Positions 1 to 12,654 are shown, numbered from the stretch's first letter. The stretch is DNA of 64,000 nt from Glandiceps talaboti (GCF_964340395.1 NC_135552.1:23831681-23895680); one strand, 5' to 3'. A program made the numbers and translations. The notes: generated by a model not told the origin, from the letters alone.

Positions 1-205
1 GCAAAACATTTCTGTCAAAATTTGTTTAGAAGTGTGAAAATGAAGGTCAACAATTGCATAGCCTGCAGACTCCCTGAACTAGCAGTGTTTGCTTATTTGA
101 GCTTGTGTGACATTGTGCGACCATCCCTTAGATAGATCACTATTTTCAATCATTAATTAACAGTTTCTGTTTTCACAATTTCACCTCGTCATGTATTTTT
201 TTCAG

Positions 206-2493
206 GTTATTATGTCAACATGTATTTTGTGTTTAAACATCATCATAACAACGGTTACCTTGGTGATATTACAAAGAAATGATAGATTTAGAAGAAATGA
301 ATACTTATCTATAGACGATGAAGATTCTGGAAGTGATAACGAAACTACTGTTAATTTGTTAAACGATGAAGTAAATGAATATTCAGGTGAGAGCTTGATA
401 TCATTCTTACTTCCAATTAAGCCCTTTGTAGGAACTTGAAGGAAGTACTATATCATTGTCTTGTACGTCAACATGTCACCTAAAAGCAGCCATATTGAAA
501 TATTGAGGATGTTGAATTCCATAACCTCTGTCGAAAACCCTTGATGTGAGTTAATAGTTGCCTAGGTATGCAGCATGCCCATATACGGCAATAAATGTCC
601 ATGTGATTTATTGACCAATCAAAATGTGCAATTTTAGTATGTGTGAGAGGCCTAATTATGTGTTTAAAAAACCAGCTGTCTGGCCATGCTATAGAAAGTA
701 AGTCCAGAGAAAAACAATAATCTAACCATTGTGGCTCCACAGATATGATAACAGTACTTTAATAACCTGGGATTTATCCCTGTCCTAATCAAATAAATGC
801 AAAAAAGTTTCCTCAATGATGTGGATATTTTATCCTTTTTCTGTGTTCATCAGATCCTAGCAAAGAATCCGGGTATGGAGATAATGATGAAGATAACAAC
901 AGAGAAGTAGTCAACTCCAGCGATACCAACAGACTACCAGAATTAGTAGTTGACATTGAAAATATAGCAGAACACACCTGTCAACGTAATTCAAGATGTG
1001 ACGAAGCTCAACAGAGAAGATGTCGACATTTGCTACGTAATTATGAGAATAATATAACACAACTTAGTGCTGAAGTTGATGAAGTAGCATCTGCCATTAA
1101 AAGACATCAGATGGGCCGACATATAGTATTATTGCTGTTACAAATACTCTCTATGTTAATAGTAAGTACTGTTACGTTAGATTTACATTGTTTGGGTCAA
1201 AGGTGAACTCTGAGTATGAAATACATTCAATTTAATACCATAGGTTAAAAAACTTAAATCTGCATGTTGCACTGTTGGCTTTGAAGGGACATACATATAT
1301 CAAATAACCCACTTAGTAACATGTAAAATACAATGTTGTATATGGGCCATGTAAAAATCACTCTTCATATAAGTTGACGTCTGATAATGTTTGAAAGTCA
1401 TACATATACATTTACATGGTACTTTAGCATATTGCTTGTGGCAACCATAGATTATGTTAGACACGACCAGTTGCAATGAAGATTTGATCAGTTTGGTGTA
1501 ATATAGTCTGTAGTTATTAGAACATTTGATAGATAGAATGGCGTGAAAAAGAAGAGGGAATAAAGGTACAAAATAGAATGGCCTGAAAAAGAAGAGGGAA
1601 GATAGGTACAAGATAGAATGGCCTGAAAAACAAGAGGGAACATAGGTACAAGATAGAATGGCCTGAAAAAGAAGAGGGAATATAGGTACAAGATAGAATG
1701 GCCTGAAACAGAAGAGGGAATATAGGTACAAGATAGAATGGCCTGAAATTGAAGAGGAAATATAGGTACAAGATAGCAATGTCAAACAGAAGATGATTAA
1801 TGAAAGACCCAAACATATCGGAAGATGCAGAGTCTTGTTTTTGCAGTTTAATTCCAATTGTAATACGAAATCATAAAACAGAAAGATATATCATTTAATC
1901 TTATATTTTGCATTTCCACTTTTTACAGGGTTTATTCTTGTGTTTCTGGAGGTTATTCAATGAAACCAGATCAGGAATTTATGTGGAGGTTGAATTCTTG
2001 GATAGTGTTTTCTTATTTGGTCAAAGTTTCTTTGTCTTGGCATGTTTTGGATTTGATACTCAGTATGTAATTATGCCATTTGTTAAAAGGTAGGTGTCAT
2101 TTCAAAACTTTTTAACACTAACCATCTTATGTTGTCATATATGTGTACACTGTATCATGTCCCATGTATCGTGTAAAGACTGCATCAAGTCAGATATTTC
2201 ATGTTGACTGCTGTATCATGTCGACTGTATTATGTATATACTGTGTCAACTGATCACGTCAGCTACATCATTTTTGCCACATCTTGTCAGCTATATCACA
2301 TCAACTGTATCATCTTGGCTACTTAACGCTGTCTAGTTGTTTGTACAGCTTACCCTTTCATGTGTTCCATCACTTCCATTGTTACTTGAATAGATGTACA
2401 GCCAGTAAGACTTTATCATACCCCTAAATAATATCATGTTGTGTGATTTGCCCCTTTAACCTTTGTGTATTATAAACTTACGCAGTATGTAAA

Positions 2494-2564
<71 letters not shown>

Positions 2565-5500
2565 GGATGGATGGATGGATGGATGGATGGATGGATGGAT
2601 GGATCAATGGATGAGTGGGTGGGTGAATGAGTGGATGGATGGATGGATGGCTGAGGGGAGGGCGGATGGATGAATGTATGTATGTATGTATGTATGTATG
2701 TATGTATGTATGTATGTATGTATACACAACTGCAATATTTTCTGTTTTTGTTTTATTAATAGCTATGTGTTGATCTGTGAAAATATTGTTGCCATAGTTT
2801 TCCACCCATGCAGGTCATTCTATGCAAGCTTTTATGTCTTAATGTACGAAGGCCATCATCTCATTACTTACTATAACCTTACCATTGCATGTCATCAAAT
2901 TCTGCATACGCATGTATAAATAGTGCAATTATCTTATTAGAAAGCTTTGTTTGAAGTTTTTGGTAGTTAATATTTATTGTTTAAAATGTACTTTTTGAAT
3001 TATGCTGGTATATGGACTATGAATAGAAAAAGGGCTTTCTCTTAGATCTATTGAGATGGTCCTTTCTTATGAACACAAAACAGGCTTTTTTCTCAGATCT
3101 AATGAGATGGTCCTTTTTGTTTCATTATCCATATTGTTTCTGTAATAATTCCTTCTTACATTAAAATCACTAACTATAGATATCTCTATCATTTTAAATG
3201 CTCACTTTGCAATAAAAGGATTTCACTAGAGTTTGATTATGTAGTAGCATTCATCGGTCGTAGGTATATCTTTCTCGATGACATCAGTATTCACAATTAT
3301 TATTGTGTTTTGTAAGCGTACAGTGTGTATACTTCGTTGTCAGTGTCTATGGTTTATGTATGTTGAGTCATTCATTTTTGGTGTCATTTATTTTGTCATT
3401 GACGTCTTTGTCATTCCATTCAATGTATCTATCAAGTTTTGGGTTTTCCAACTTTTAGTGCTTTTATACTCAAAGTACACATGGTAATTTGAATATGCAC
3501 CCTGTCTGCAGCTATCTTGGCACCCCACTTCTGTACTCCCATTGACAAAGTTCAACATGCTAGTGCCCTTTCAGATGTGGTTTCCTCAAGTAGCACAGAA
3601 ATATGCTGGTGGTGTTACTGAAAAGTATACATGTACATAACACCATTATTGCCAGTGTTCTGAGATATATGGTAAAGAAACATGTTTAGCCAGGGTAAAC
3701 AGTGATAACACAGATTCCAGGTATTGCATGAATGCTTAGCAGTTCATCAGCAACTCCAGAAATTGTCATCAGATTCAACTAGTCCTAACTCTAACAGTGG
3801 ACACTCAGATAGCAAGACATCAAATATAAAACTTGCATGCTAGTCTGCTTTTGCATCAGTTGAATGCAGACCCCTCTCCTACCACCTGTCCCAACTGCAT
3901 TACTTTCATCTTTTTACCAATGTGCATTATATAATAAATTACTTATGCCAGAGTGTGCATACTCAAACTTCAAAGCTGCTGACAAACTAGAATGTACAAT
4001 TATACTATACACATATCAGGTGCTAGAGCTAACCCAAGTGCACACTGGTATTAGCTTTAACACTGCTTACACTTGACTAGCCAAGTGGCCTGCCCGAGTG
4101 GAATTATGGCAAGATAGCTGTTGACAATGGCAGGGAGTGAATTTGAATACTTGGAAAGAGCAGCAAGGTCAAAGCCAAATTTGATAGATACACTGTACAC
4201 CATCATGTCATATAATTAATACTAATACGTCAAGGTAGGTTCAGACAAATTCTTCATTTTTATAACAATACTTCATGCATGGGATTATTATATACATGTA
4301 TATCAGTATTTATTCATTATTCTGTATTATCAAAACAACCCTGCATGGTACATTATGTACACACATCATATCTGAATGTATGCATGCATCCATATTATCA
4401 AAACCACATGATTCATTATTTCACTATAATTTCATGTTGTCTAGGGTACTTTCACTATTCACCAACTATGCATGTTATTACTAATACTATTGTCATACAT
4501 AAACACAGTTACCTGTATAGTCTATGGACTTTGATTTGATATCATAGCACTAAACCATATAAATCTGCCTTTCCATGCCAGTCTATTTCCGAAGGTTGTA
4601 GTGTAGATGATGGCCATCACAACCGAATTCATATTTTCCATAAATGGAGCCAAAATAGCCATTGCAACATTCATATAGATTATCAATATTCATTATTCAC
4701 AGACATAATCTGACCCTATGTGGTTTATCCAAAGTGGTGACCATACCCTCCTACAGTTTGATAACTTTTGATGGTTGAAAGTTTGCAAATGTAAATATTA
4801 CAGTACGTTTATTTTGGCATTGAACCATAAGATCTGTCCACAAGAGCTCTTTACTTATGGTCAACATATACATGTATTCATTTAAGGATTCTCGGCAACG
4901 TTTATAATTATCAATTCTTGATCTATGCCTTGACATTTCACTTTCAAAAAAAGTGAAATCCTAGCGTCAATCATTTTACATCATTGCAAATTACAAAAAC
5001 ATATCTCCCCCCCCACCCCCACCCTCACCACCGCCACCACCATAGAAATAAGATTGAAGATTTTTTGAGAGTACGAGGCATCGTGAACTCAAAAAGAATT
5101 ATTATCCAGTGTACATGGAGAGTATTGAAACTATACTTAATTTATTATGATTTGTGTAGATGGCGTAAGTTTTTGTATGGTGCAGAACAAGTAAGACTAC
5201 CCAAACCAGAAGATCTGAGTAATGAAGTCAATTTTACCTGTGAACAGTTCAAAATGTATCATAAAGAAAGATGTCAACAGGAATTACTCCAAGACCTGAG
5301 GTATGTACTTGTGTGAGGGACGAAGAGAGATTGGGAGGTAGGGAGGGGAGAGTGAGGGGAGGGAGGGAAAGAGGGTGTGTTTGTGTGGCAGCAATGGAGT
5401 GTGTGTGTGTGTGTGTCTGTATGTGTGTGTCTCTGTGTGTGTGTGTCTGTATCTGTATCTGTATGTGTGTGTGTGTCTGTGTGTATGTGTGTCGGTCCAT

Positions 5501-5819
5501 GATGTACAGAAAGAAAAAAGAAGAGATATGAGTCAATATCATCTGATTTTTCAAGATGACAATATATATGTACAACAAGTAAATATGCCAAGTATTGTTC
5601 ATTTGTAGGTATCGACTAAGAGTGTACAAGAATGTATTCAAAGGTGATGCATTCATAGACTGGCTGATTGAGGTTGGTCTTGCCAAAGATAGGTCTGATG
5701 CAGTGTCCTATGGAGAAAGACTTTTAATAGGTGGAATTATTGCTCATGTGAAGAGAGAACATCACTTCCATGACAGACCATATTTTTACCAGATTGGTGA
5801 AGAACCAGAAACGGCATAA
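206..5819 (+). CDS. GPR155: GPR155/LYCHOS-like protein, C-terminal five coding exons (5' part outside window)
   Basis: Five exons join in frame: 206-386, 854-1161, 1929-2089, 5160-5300 and 5609-5819 (stop TAA). All have AG acceptors and GT donors (e.g. CAG/GTGAGA, ATA/GTAAGT, AAAAG/GTAGGT) with compatible phases, giving about 330 residues. Exon 1 encodes a membrane helix (from [11 protein letters not shown]) followed by an acidic loop. Exon 2 encodes a polar, coiled stretch and then the helix [14 protein letters not shown], which runs on into exon 3 ([11 protein letters not shown]). Exon 3 ends with another hydrophobic segment and PFVKR. Exon 4 carries the linker motif [14 protein letters not shown] and exon 5 the DEP domain ([21 protein letters not shown], then YGERLL). 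From memory this order and these motifs match the end of vertebrate GPR155, a lysosomal cholesterol-sensing protein with a transporter-like N-terminal part, a GPCR-like part and a C-terminal DEP domain. The vertebrate protein is about 870 residues, so more than half of this gene lies upstream of the window. The protein stops soon after DEP, without the longer tail I recall in vertebrates. Confidence 0.85.
1531..1770. repeat. Minisatellite, six copies of a 40-bp unit
   Basis: Six tandem 40-bp copies (starts 1531, 1571, 1611, 1651, 1691, 1731) lie in the GPR155 intron between the second and third exons shown here. Each begins close to AGATAGAATGGCCTGAAA and ends near TATAGGTACA, with a few substitutions. 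Long open frames on the minus strand here are repeat-driven and not genes. Confidence 0.95.
2140..2325. repeat. Degenerate short tandem repeat
   Basis: About ten loose copies of a 16-18 bp motif around TGTATCATGTCGACTG lie directly after the third exon's donor site. The copies are strongly diverged, so the array is old. Nothing coding is visible. Confidence 0.6.
2494..2722. repeat. Compound microsatellite (GT)n-(GGAT)n-(GTAT)n
   Basis: A run of more than 30 GT dinucleotides (2494-2563) is followed by GGAT/GGGT tetranucleotides (2564-2650) and a TATG tetranucleotide run (2675-2720), all inside the long GPR155 intron. These account for the threonine/histidine and tyrosine/valine-cysteine open frames on the two strands. 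Confidence 0.95.
3032..3120. repeat. Tandem duplication of about 51 bp
   Basis: Two copies of a block containing GGCTTTCTCTTAGATCTATT, then GAGATGGTCCTTT, start near 3032 and 3083, with several differences. It is intronic in GPR155. The remainder of the intron, 3121-5159, shows no recognisable element apart from a short C-rich tract near 5005-5040. Confidence 0.7.
5306..5495. repeat. Purine-rich tract and (GT)n microsatellite in a short intron
   Basis: The 308-bp intron between the last two GPR155 exons is mostly low complexity: a G/A-rich stretch (5311-5372) followed by interrupted GT and CTGTAT repeats (5395-5495). It starts only a few bases after the donor site, so length variation here would alter a very short intron. 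Confidence 0.9.
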
Positions 5820-6500
5820 AGCATGAAAGAAGGGACATAGATGTATACGATGGATAGGAATGGCTGCAATGAGAAAGCAGTATTTGTTGTACTTTATGTC
5901 TAAAAGCAAGATGCTGAAAATTTCAAGAATTCAAGGCACATATCAGTACTTCGCCTACACCTATCTTGTCCTACAGAGCATAGACGTAGACTGACAGATC
6001 AGTTGTTGTCGGCACGGTCTAATCTCCCTTTCCTTCCCTTTATTAGGGCAGGCTGATAAGTTTCTGAATGGAACAGCAAAAGGTCTATTCTGCTTTTAAA
6101 ATAATCATTTACATATTTCAAATACATAAATGATATTGATTTTCATGTCAAATTGTACCATAAAGTATGAAATATAATATGGCATATTTTTCCAAGAGAA
6201 AAGATACTATGAAATAATTTTGATACGTATCAACAGAAGGATACACAGTAGTTGTATTTACCAAATCAGTTAGTTATGTATGGTATAATGGGATATTGGC
6301 AATCATAATTTACATCTCATATTATACCGTCAATATATATTTTTACAAAGTGATGTCAAAGATACCATATCCTGGTTACGCTGTATGCAAATGACCTCAT
6401 TTCCAAAAGTTGTGTTTAATATGTGTAATAAGGATGTATATAAAGAATATTTCAGTCACTATGACAACGATAAAGACAGCATATGTTATTTGTAGGAAAT
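5820..6500. other. GPR155 3' flank, no gene seen
   Basis: AT-rich sequence after the GPR155 stop codon, presumably 3' UTR and flank. No canonical AATAAA was found close to the stop, so the transcript end is not placed. Confidence 0.5.
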
Positions 6501-6882
6501 CTCTATGGTGGTACACCTCTCTACAGTGGTACACCTCTCTACAGTGGTACACCTCTCTACAGTGGTACACCTCTCTCTACAGTGGTACACCTCTCTACGG
6601 TGGTACACCTCTCTACAGTGGTACACCTCTCTCTACAGAGGTACACCTCTCTACGGTGGTACACCTCTCTACAGTGGTACACCTCTCTCTACAGTGGTAC
6701 ACCTCTCTACGGTGGTACACCTCTCTACAGTGGTACACCTCTCTATGGTGGTACACCTCTACAGAGGTACACCTCTCTACAGAGGCACACCTCTCTACAG
6801 TGATACACCTCTCTACAGTGGTACACCTCTCTACAGTGGTACACCTCTGTACAGCAGGCAACTCTCTACAGTGGTACACCTC
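6501..6882. repeat. Minisatellite of about 21 copies of an 18-20 bp unit
   Basis: The unit is CTCTCTACAGTGGTACAC, repeated about 21 times with occasional two-base insertions and AGTGG/CGGTGG/ATGGTGG variants. Because 18 is a multiple of three and the unit lacks stops in several frames, it makes long artificial open frames on both strands (VVHLST, GTPLYS, WYTSLQ repeats). I do not regard any of these as a gene. Confidence 0.97.
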
Positions 6883-8165
6883 AAGCCTATAACATACCTT
6901 GTAGTTAACCCTTAAGAAACAATACTCATTAAAGTGGCACAACCTGAGTTTATGACCTGTTAGATGTAAGTGAATATACTTTCATAAAAACCATAATCAA
7001 AGGTTGCAAGTATAATGTTAATGTCAATGCATGCCTTCAGTGCACCACAATTTTATTCTGGTGTAGTTAATAATGTCATTTATAGTAGTTTCCCTGACAT
7101 TTTGGTATACGTACACTAAATTATATCATTGTATTATTTATATGTTATTCCGAAATACGAGATTTGAGTTATGTATCCAATAACAAGTGATGATTCAATA
7201 TATTTCACAAATCAGAATATGACTGGTATCTTTTACTCTATAGCAAACACTTCACCCCAAAAACAAAACTCAGCTGGTGCCCCTTTAATGTATAGCAATA
7301 TTTTGATGTAACCGTGAAAATCTCTTAATTTTGGCATGCCACCTCGATCCCCACCCCCTCAGGCTTCAGTTTATATTACATCGGAATGTTTTATCTTTTG
7401 ATGAGTTTTCAACAAGCAAATTGTGCTAATAAGCCACTAAAAGTGCTATATTATCTTACCTCATCAGGGGCATTACAATTTTGCAGGTGCTAAAGTGTGA
7501 ATTTGAGTTGCTTTTGGAGAAAATTTTCAATTTTATTTTCACTTGATGTAGTCACCATTTTCTCACAGTTGGAAACAAGTATTCAACTTTGAAAACCCTC
7601 AAATGAATGCAATGTTCATATTCCACTGCAATGATATAAACTTTTAGATTACATCAAATGTTACATGTAATTCAGAGAAATATTGGGTTAAGAGCACAAA
7701 TACAATATGCAATAGAGATTTTGGTATGTTTCTCTTATTTGATATTACTTTACTGGGCATTATCAAAAATGTGTATGTTAATGGTGCATTGACTTTTTTA
7801 TTGATAATTCTTGTCAGATGTAAGTTGCAATAGACTAGGCCAAATGTATTTTGTTGAAGAAGTGTACTGTGTAAGGTCTTTCATTTTACAAAAATGTTTT
7901 ACTAGTCTCCATTGTACACAACCATTGCTCTCCAAATCGAATGAATACCATGTACATCGAACTACAGGTGTTTCCGTGTACCCTGTGAAAACAAAAGTAC
8001 TGAGCCATTGCCCGAGTGAGGGCGCTAAAGCACCCCTGTATACTTACATCCATGACTTACATCGACTAAACTTGCCCATTGCTGTTTCATTTTATGTGTT
8101 TTGATAGAGCACATTCATTGAATTTTTTATAAAGCACATTATGAATTGTTAAATACACTTATACT
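6883..8165. other. Intergenic, nothing recognisable
   Basis: AT-rich unique sequence without a convincing exon, RNA gene or long inverted repeat. A 97-residue frame at 7811-8104 has no recognisable domain, and no splice or promoter signals support it. Confidence 0.5.
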
Positions 8166-8316
8166 TAGATATTATTCCCAAGTATTTTTCTTCATTCAGC
8201 CAAGGAAAATACACGTGACCTTGTCAGACTTGCTAGACTTGTAGTGACAAAACCCAGAAGTCAAAAGTATTTTCCAGCTGAGTGAAGACAAATATTGGGG
8301 AATAATATAATTATAC
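8166..8316. mobile_element. Foldback MITE, copy A
   Basis: A roughly 150-bp element with imperfect terminal inverted repeats of about 45 bp. The left end reads ATATTATTCCCAAGTATTTT and then CTTCATTCAGCcAAGGAAAATAC. The right end is its inverse: GTATTTTCCAGCTGAGTGAAG, then TATTGGGGAATAAT. A second copy in inverted orientation lies at 57822-57948 and shares both termini, so this is a dispersed family and not a chance hairpin. No transposase is present. The superfamily is unclear; the target is very AT-rich and a TA or longer duplication cannot be separated from the repeat ends. Confidence 0.75.
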
Positions 8317-9056
8317 CTCCCCAAACAAAATTTATGAAAAATCAAGACAGATGTTCGCAATTTGGAATGATTTAACTTTTGTTTCATGCAACACACAACC
8401 AGTGATGGAGACATGTATTGTCATAACATAGAACAATCAGGGTATATAATCCATATTTTCTGTTCAAAGACAATAACTTGGCTTGTGCATGGTACTATCT
8501 GAAATATTTTACATTGAAATGAAACTCTTTGACATTTTTTTTCATTAGTGGTGTTTGTATATTTCATGACTTTATCAAAATAAATTCCTACTACCTTCAC
8601 AGATTCAACATCTTAAAATATGTGGGCAATTGCAAAATGAGTGTTTAAAATATATTATAGAGTATTGCCTTTGTAAGTTTATTTTATTTACTTCAAGAAA
8701 TGAAAAGATGATGTTTAGATTAGCATTCACTGCTTGAAACAATCCTAATCATGTTATGGTGCTTGTGTTTTGATAATAAACTTATTTCACATATCTTATA
8801 TTATTGTGGACTTTTATGACATATTTCCTCCTAATTCACAGAACATGTACAAGTTTATAACGTTATCTTTCTCACATGACATGTTTTGTCATAGTGAATT
8901 AAACACCAAGTTAAATTCACAATATTGGTTACCAATGACAACATGTACATATTAGTAACTATCGTGTTAAAAGTTAAAATAAAATGATTATTCTGTACAT
9001 TTCACATTTGTGGGATTTATAGTTATTAAGTGTACACTTATTATTTCCATCAGAAC

Positions 9057-9170
9057 TCATGAGGATTCTCCTTCAGAGGCTGACATTGAGTCCCTGGTAC
9101 CCCCCTTCCTTAAAGGAGACATTCTAGTTAAGAGACATTTTCATAAACTGGGTTTTGAAGTCATTTCATG
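9057..9170 (+). other. Possible alternative terminal exon (uncertain)
   Basis: After a plausible acceptor (TTATTTCCATCAG at about 9044-9056) an open frame of about 37 codons has protein-like content (EDSPSEADIESLVPPFLKGD) and ends in TGA. Its phase would fit directly onto the 5160-5300 exon of GPR155, which could give an isoform lacking the DEP exon. This is inference only; chance remains likely. Confidence 0.2.
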
Positions 9171-9914
9171 ATTTTGACATCACATTATACGCTATCTTCC
9201 TTGCGATGTCAAAGAAGAGATAATAAGAGATGCTTTACATTGAAATGAATAATCATTTTAATATCAGAGTTCAAGTACAGTGGTCATTAAGGTCAAGCTT
9301 AGGTCAAAAACAACAACCACACTCACTTGAGTTTATTTCACACAATGATACTGCAACTTTATACATAGTCTGTAACGTACACCATGATGGGACGCCCCAC
9401 ACATCAGTCAACGTCGGGTGAGGGCGGAAAGGAACAATGTATCTTACAGTCTACTTTATACAATATATACAAACTTTTTGGTTAGCAATATCTGTGCCCT
9501 TTAATTTGATTCATTAATATCACCCTTTCATTGTCAGTACGTATATTCTTTTTAGGTTATTCCACAAGGTAAACTTTTTACCACTTAGGTGTTTGTGATT
9601 TATATTATGCAGAAACTTTAAGTTCTGCAAAACAGAACAGTTCCCCACCTGCTGATTGGTCAATAGCTGCCTGTCAGTAACTCTACAGACTTTGGCTCTG
9701 CCTTGAAAAAGTATAAATTGTATATATTGTGAGAGTATTCGTAGATCATTATAATTACTTATTCCATAACATAATGTGAATGATGGCAATAGCGTTTCTT
9801 GTTCATGAACAACTGAAAGCTTCAATCAAGTACATCTGTTGTAAATTGGAGAAGTCTAAATTAAGAAGACCACTTTCTAAGACCAGTGTATGACTCACTG
9901 ATACGTAAAATATC
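9171..9914. other. Intergenic, nothing recognisable
   Basis: No supported gene. The region separates the convergently arranged GPR155 and DED genes. Confidence 0.5.
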
Positions 9915-9920
9915 TTTATT
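9915..9920 (-). terminator. Poly(A) signal of the DED gene
   Basis: AATAAA on the minus strand about 330 bases downstream of the DED gene's stop codon. It is the first canonical signal met and implies a 3' UTR of about 0.35 kb. Confidence 0.55.
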
Positions 9921-10248
9921 CCGTATGGTGGCATTGATCACTACAATTACAAAAGGCAAACCCTAAATCAATAGATAAAATTATTCAACCTTTTCTTGTA
10001 CTATAATTTGCATACACTTTTGAATAAACCCTAATATGTAGCATTGATACATTCAAAGAAAAGAAAGGTGGATGTTTTGAAGGTTTTAAAAATCTACTGT
10101 TTTTAGTTGGTTTATGTCAAAGAAATTCAATGTACCAATTCCTGATTCTTGTTCAAATCAGTAAAGTGTGTTGTTTTTTTCTTGCATTGTGGTTGAGTGG
10201 AAATATGGCACCTGAGTGATGCACTTTCATCTCAGCTAGTGTCTGCAT

Positions 10249-11747
10249 CTAATGATCATTATCATCTTCCATCACTTGTAACCCAGGCTCTCTCGTAGCC
10301 CAATTTGGACAGCCATCAGGTTGATCCCATGAGCTACCTGTAAAGAAGACGACCACAAGGAGAAATAAGTTAAGATATAAACACATTTATAGCAATTCCC
10401 TTAACTGGTTATGCCATTATTGGGTGTCTCTTCCAAGCACTTCTTAAAGGCCCACTTTGAAAAAGCATTACACATTAGATGTAAAAATGAGTTCTCTGAC
10501 AAAGATATATAGTCTGCAACAAAAGAATAATGCTATGTAATAATAACATAACATGAATGTGAAGCCTGGGATTGAAACATTGGCCTTTAAAGCCATCAAA
10601 GCTATCAATATCACAGAATCACAAAACAGTAGTACACCACATTTCCCACGAAACATATATCATATAATATCTCATATATCCCATAATTTCAAGAACATGA
10701 CAGACAAGAGAGACAAATACACAATATTCAACAACAATTAGTTTATATCATATATATACCTCATACCTCCTTGAATCCATTGTGTGCCTTCTGGTTTGCC
10801 TTTACCATTCCAAATCTTAACCCATTTTTTAAGGTCTTCGTCTGAAACATCATTGTCAAACCCTAAAGCATATCGCACTTTAACTTGATCCACCAAGTCT
10901 GTACGCTGTATTTTACCAAATAATGTGATGAGTAATCCAGGGTCTTGGGTGGATATATCTCCCCTTTCCTTTAATTTCTCAAACAAGGCATAAGCCTCCC
11001 TTTCTTTCAGTATATCATCTGCTATTCTTTTCTTTAGAGGACCTTCACTACCGCCACACCACTTCACTAATCTTCTAAATTCATCTGTTGAATGATATTC
11101 TAAGTTTAGGAAGGATAGCTTGTTGTTGTTGTTATTGTTGTTTGTTTGTTTGTTTGTCTGCTGTGTAGTTTTGATCGACAGTAATCTCAAATGATCACAA
11201 TGAATAAGGAAGAGATAGATAAAAGCAATGACAATAGTGACAGTGTGAGATATAGATATTGAAATCTATTCGACATTTTTGATGATTATATATGCAACTT
11301 TAACCAACCTGCACTAGCATTCATAATTATTGGGGTATTATTATTTTGAACATACAACAAACAACATCTTCATTGAAAATAGTTAAAATACCAACACTTA
11401 GACATTGTACATGTCAATTAGAGGTTTTGTGTGATCTATAAGTAGATTAGAAATATATTGAAATTTTTATTCATTTATTTAGGAAGCTGATTTTTTGGTG
11501 TGGACCCAAAAATGAATTTGGTTTGATACACTTTACCATAACTGATATACAAATATATTTACCCACAGGGGATTCAATACTGTGCAGGGTGTATGAAATT
11601 ATGATTGAGTCATTTTATTTCACAAAACAGTTTAAAAAACATTGTTGTTGCTGCTAGTGTAGCTTTAAATAATATTTTAATACCTTGAGTGATATCATCT
11701 GACCAGCACATAAAAAGATCGGTGAGTCCGTCCAACTTGTTGGCCAT
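10249..11747 (-). CDS. Small death-effector-domain protein, 161 aa
   Basis: Three coding exons on the minus strand join in phase: 11747-11684 (ATG, MANKLDGLTDLFMCWSDDITQ), 11099-10767 and 10337-10249 (stop TAG). Donors are CAAG/GTATTA and GGAG/GTATGA. Acceptors are a pyrimidine-rich CTAAACTTAG and CTTTACAG. Residues about 22-100 look like a death-effector domain: DEFRRLVKWC for the first helices, EAYALFEKLKERGDIS for the helix-turn region, and LFGKIQRTDL carrying the RxDL motif typical of DEDs. The C-terminal 60 residues are unusual, acidic and tryptophan-rich (LKKWVKIWNGKG, WIQGGSSWDQPDG, CPNWATREPG) and match nothing I know. DED proteins act as adaptors in caspase-8/FADD-type apoptosis or immune signalling through homotypic contacts. 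No caspase or death domain is fused here, so a stand-alone adaptor or regulator is likely. An AG at 11764-11763 (GTGTTACAG) implies a 5' UTR intron. A DED is my best call; another death-fold domain is possible. Confidence 0.75.
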
Positions 11748-12654
11748 GTTTCAGAAGTCTCCCTGTAACACAGCGTCAGTAGTATTTCCTAAGGTATTGA
11801 AAGTATAAGTGAAATAAATACATTACAACAAAAGATGATCAGGGCGATGATGGTGGTGGTGGTGGTGGTGATGGTACCAGTGGTAGCCACAACAACGACA
11901 ATGTCGGGGGGGGGGGTCATTTGTTTGAGCTACTAACTACTGTTATTATGGTAATTAAAATGTTGGGTTTGGCGTTTAAATCAGATTGCAGTAAATTGTC
12001 TAATTAAAATTATATTACATTAGTCTGGATATTGCTAACCTCAACTTGTTGTCTGCCTTGGTCTGTGTTTCACCATGGCTCTCCCCTAGTGACATCCATG
12101 GGGTTTGATCAGTTTAAACTAATTATTGGTTTCGATGTACGTGTTTATGTCAGTTTCATTATGCAAATCATTCACAGAAATCATTGGGGTAGTCATTGTG
12201 TCTAGTTTTGTTTTACAAACTGCTCATTTACGCCATAATTTGATAAAATCATTTGGCAGTGTTTCGGGTGCTATCGTCCGCTATTTATGCATTCAGCTTT
12301 ATAACAACGTCCGACGTTCTGTTGAATTGAACATAGAAGGGTTTCACCAATTGAAAGTGATTCCATATCACCATTTCCTTCCAAGTAAGCTCAATATTTA
12401 GTCTGACAATAAGGGAAGAGAGTGAGACACTGTATGGTCCAATTCTACTGTGTTTGAAAGGTACCAATCGTACATGGTAATTATGTGGGTTTTTCCCTAC
12501 TAAACACATGCAACGACGCTTTTATAAAAACAATAATATCGTCTGAATATCGTCCAAGAATCTCTTCTAATTTTACTAAGTTATGTGGTCATAGTAAATT
12601 ATTCTAAGATCTTCTAAAGGTGATTTTACGTTGTTATAACGAACTCGGACTTAC

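Noticed and set aside
1300-1857. 185-codon minus-strand frame with hydrophobic repeats
   Set aside because: It is the translation of the six-copy 40-bp minisatellite in a GPR155 intron; no independent gene signals.
2470-2805. Histidine/threonine-rich frame
   Set aside because: It is a translation of the GT and GGAT microsatellites.
5249-5686. 145-codon minus-strand frame
   Set aside because: It overlaps the GPR155 intron microsatellite and the antisense of real exons.
6410-6942. Overlapping frames of 106-160 codons with six-residue repeats
   Set aside because: All are generated by the 18-bp minisatellite; unit length divisible by three keeps every stop-free frame open.
12074-12109. CATGGCTC...ACATCCATG resembling the CATGGATG palindromes
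   Set aside because: The left arm matches only CATGG, and flanks GTTTCAC and GTTTGAT agree at 5 of 7 only if two extra bases are allowed; too weak to count as a copy.
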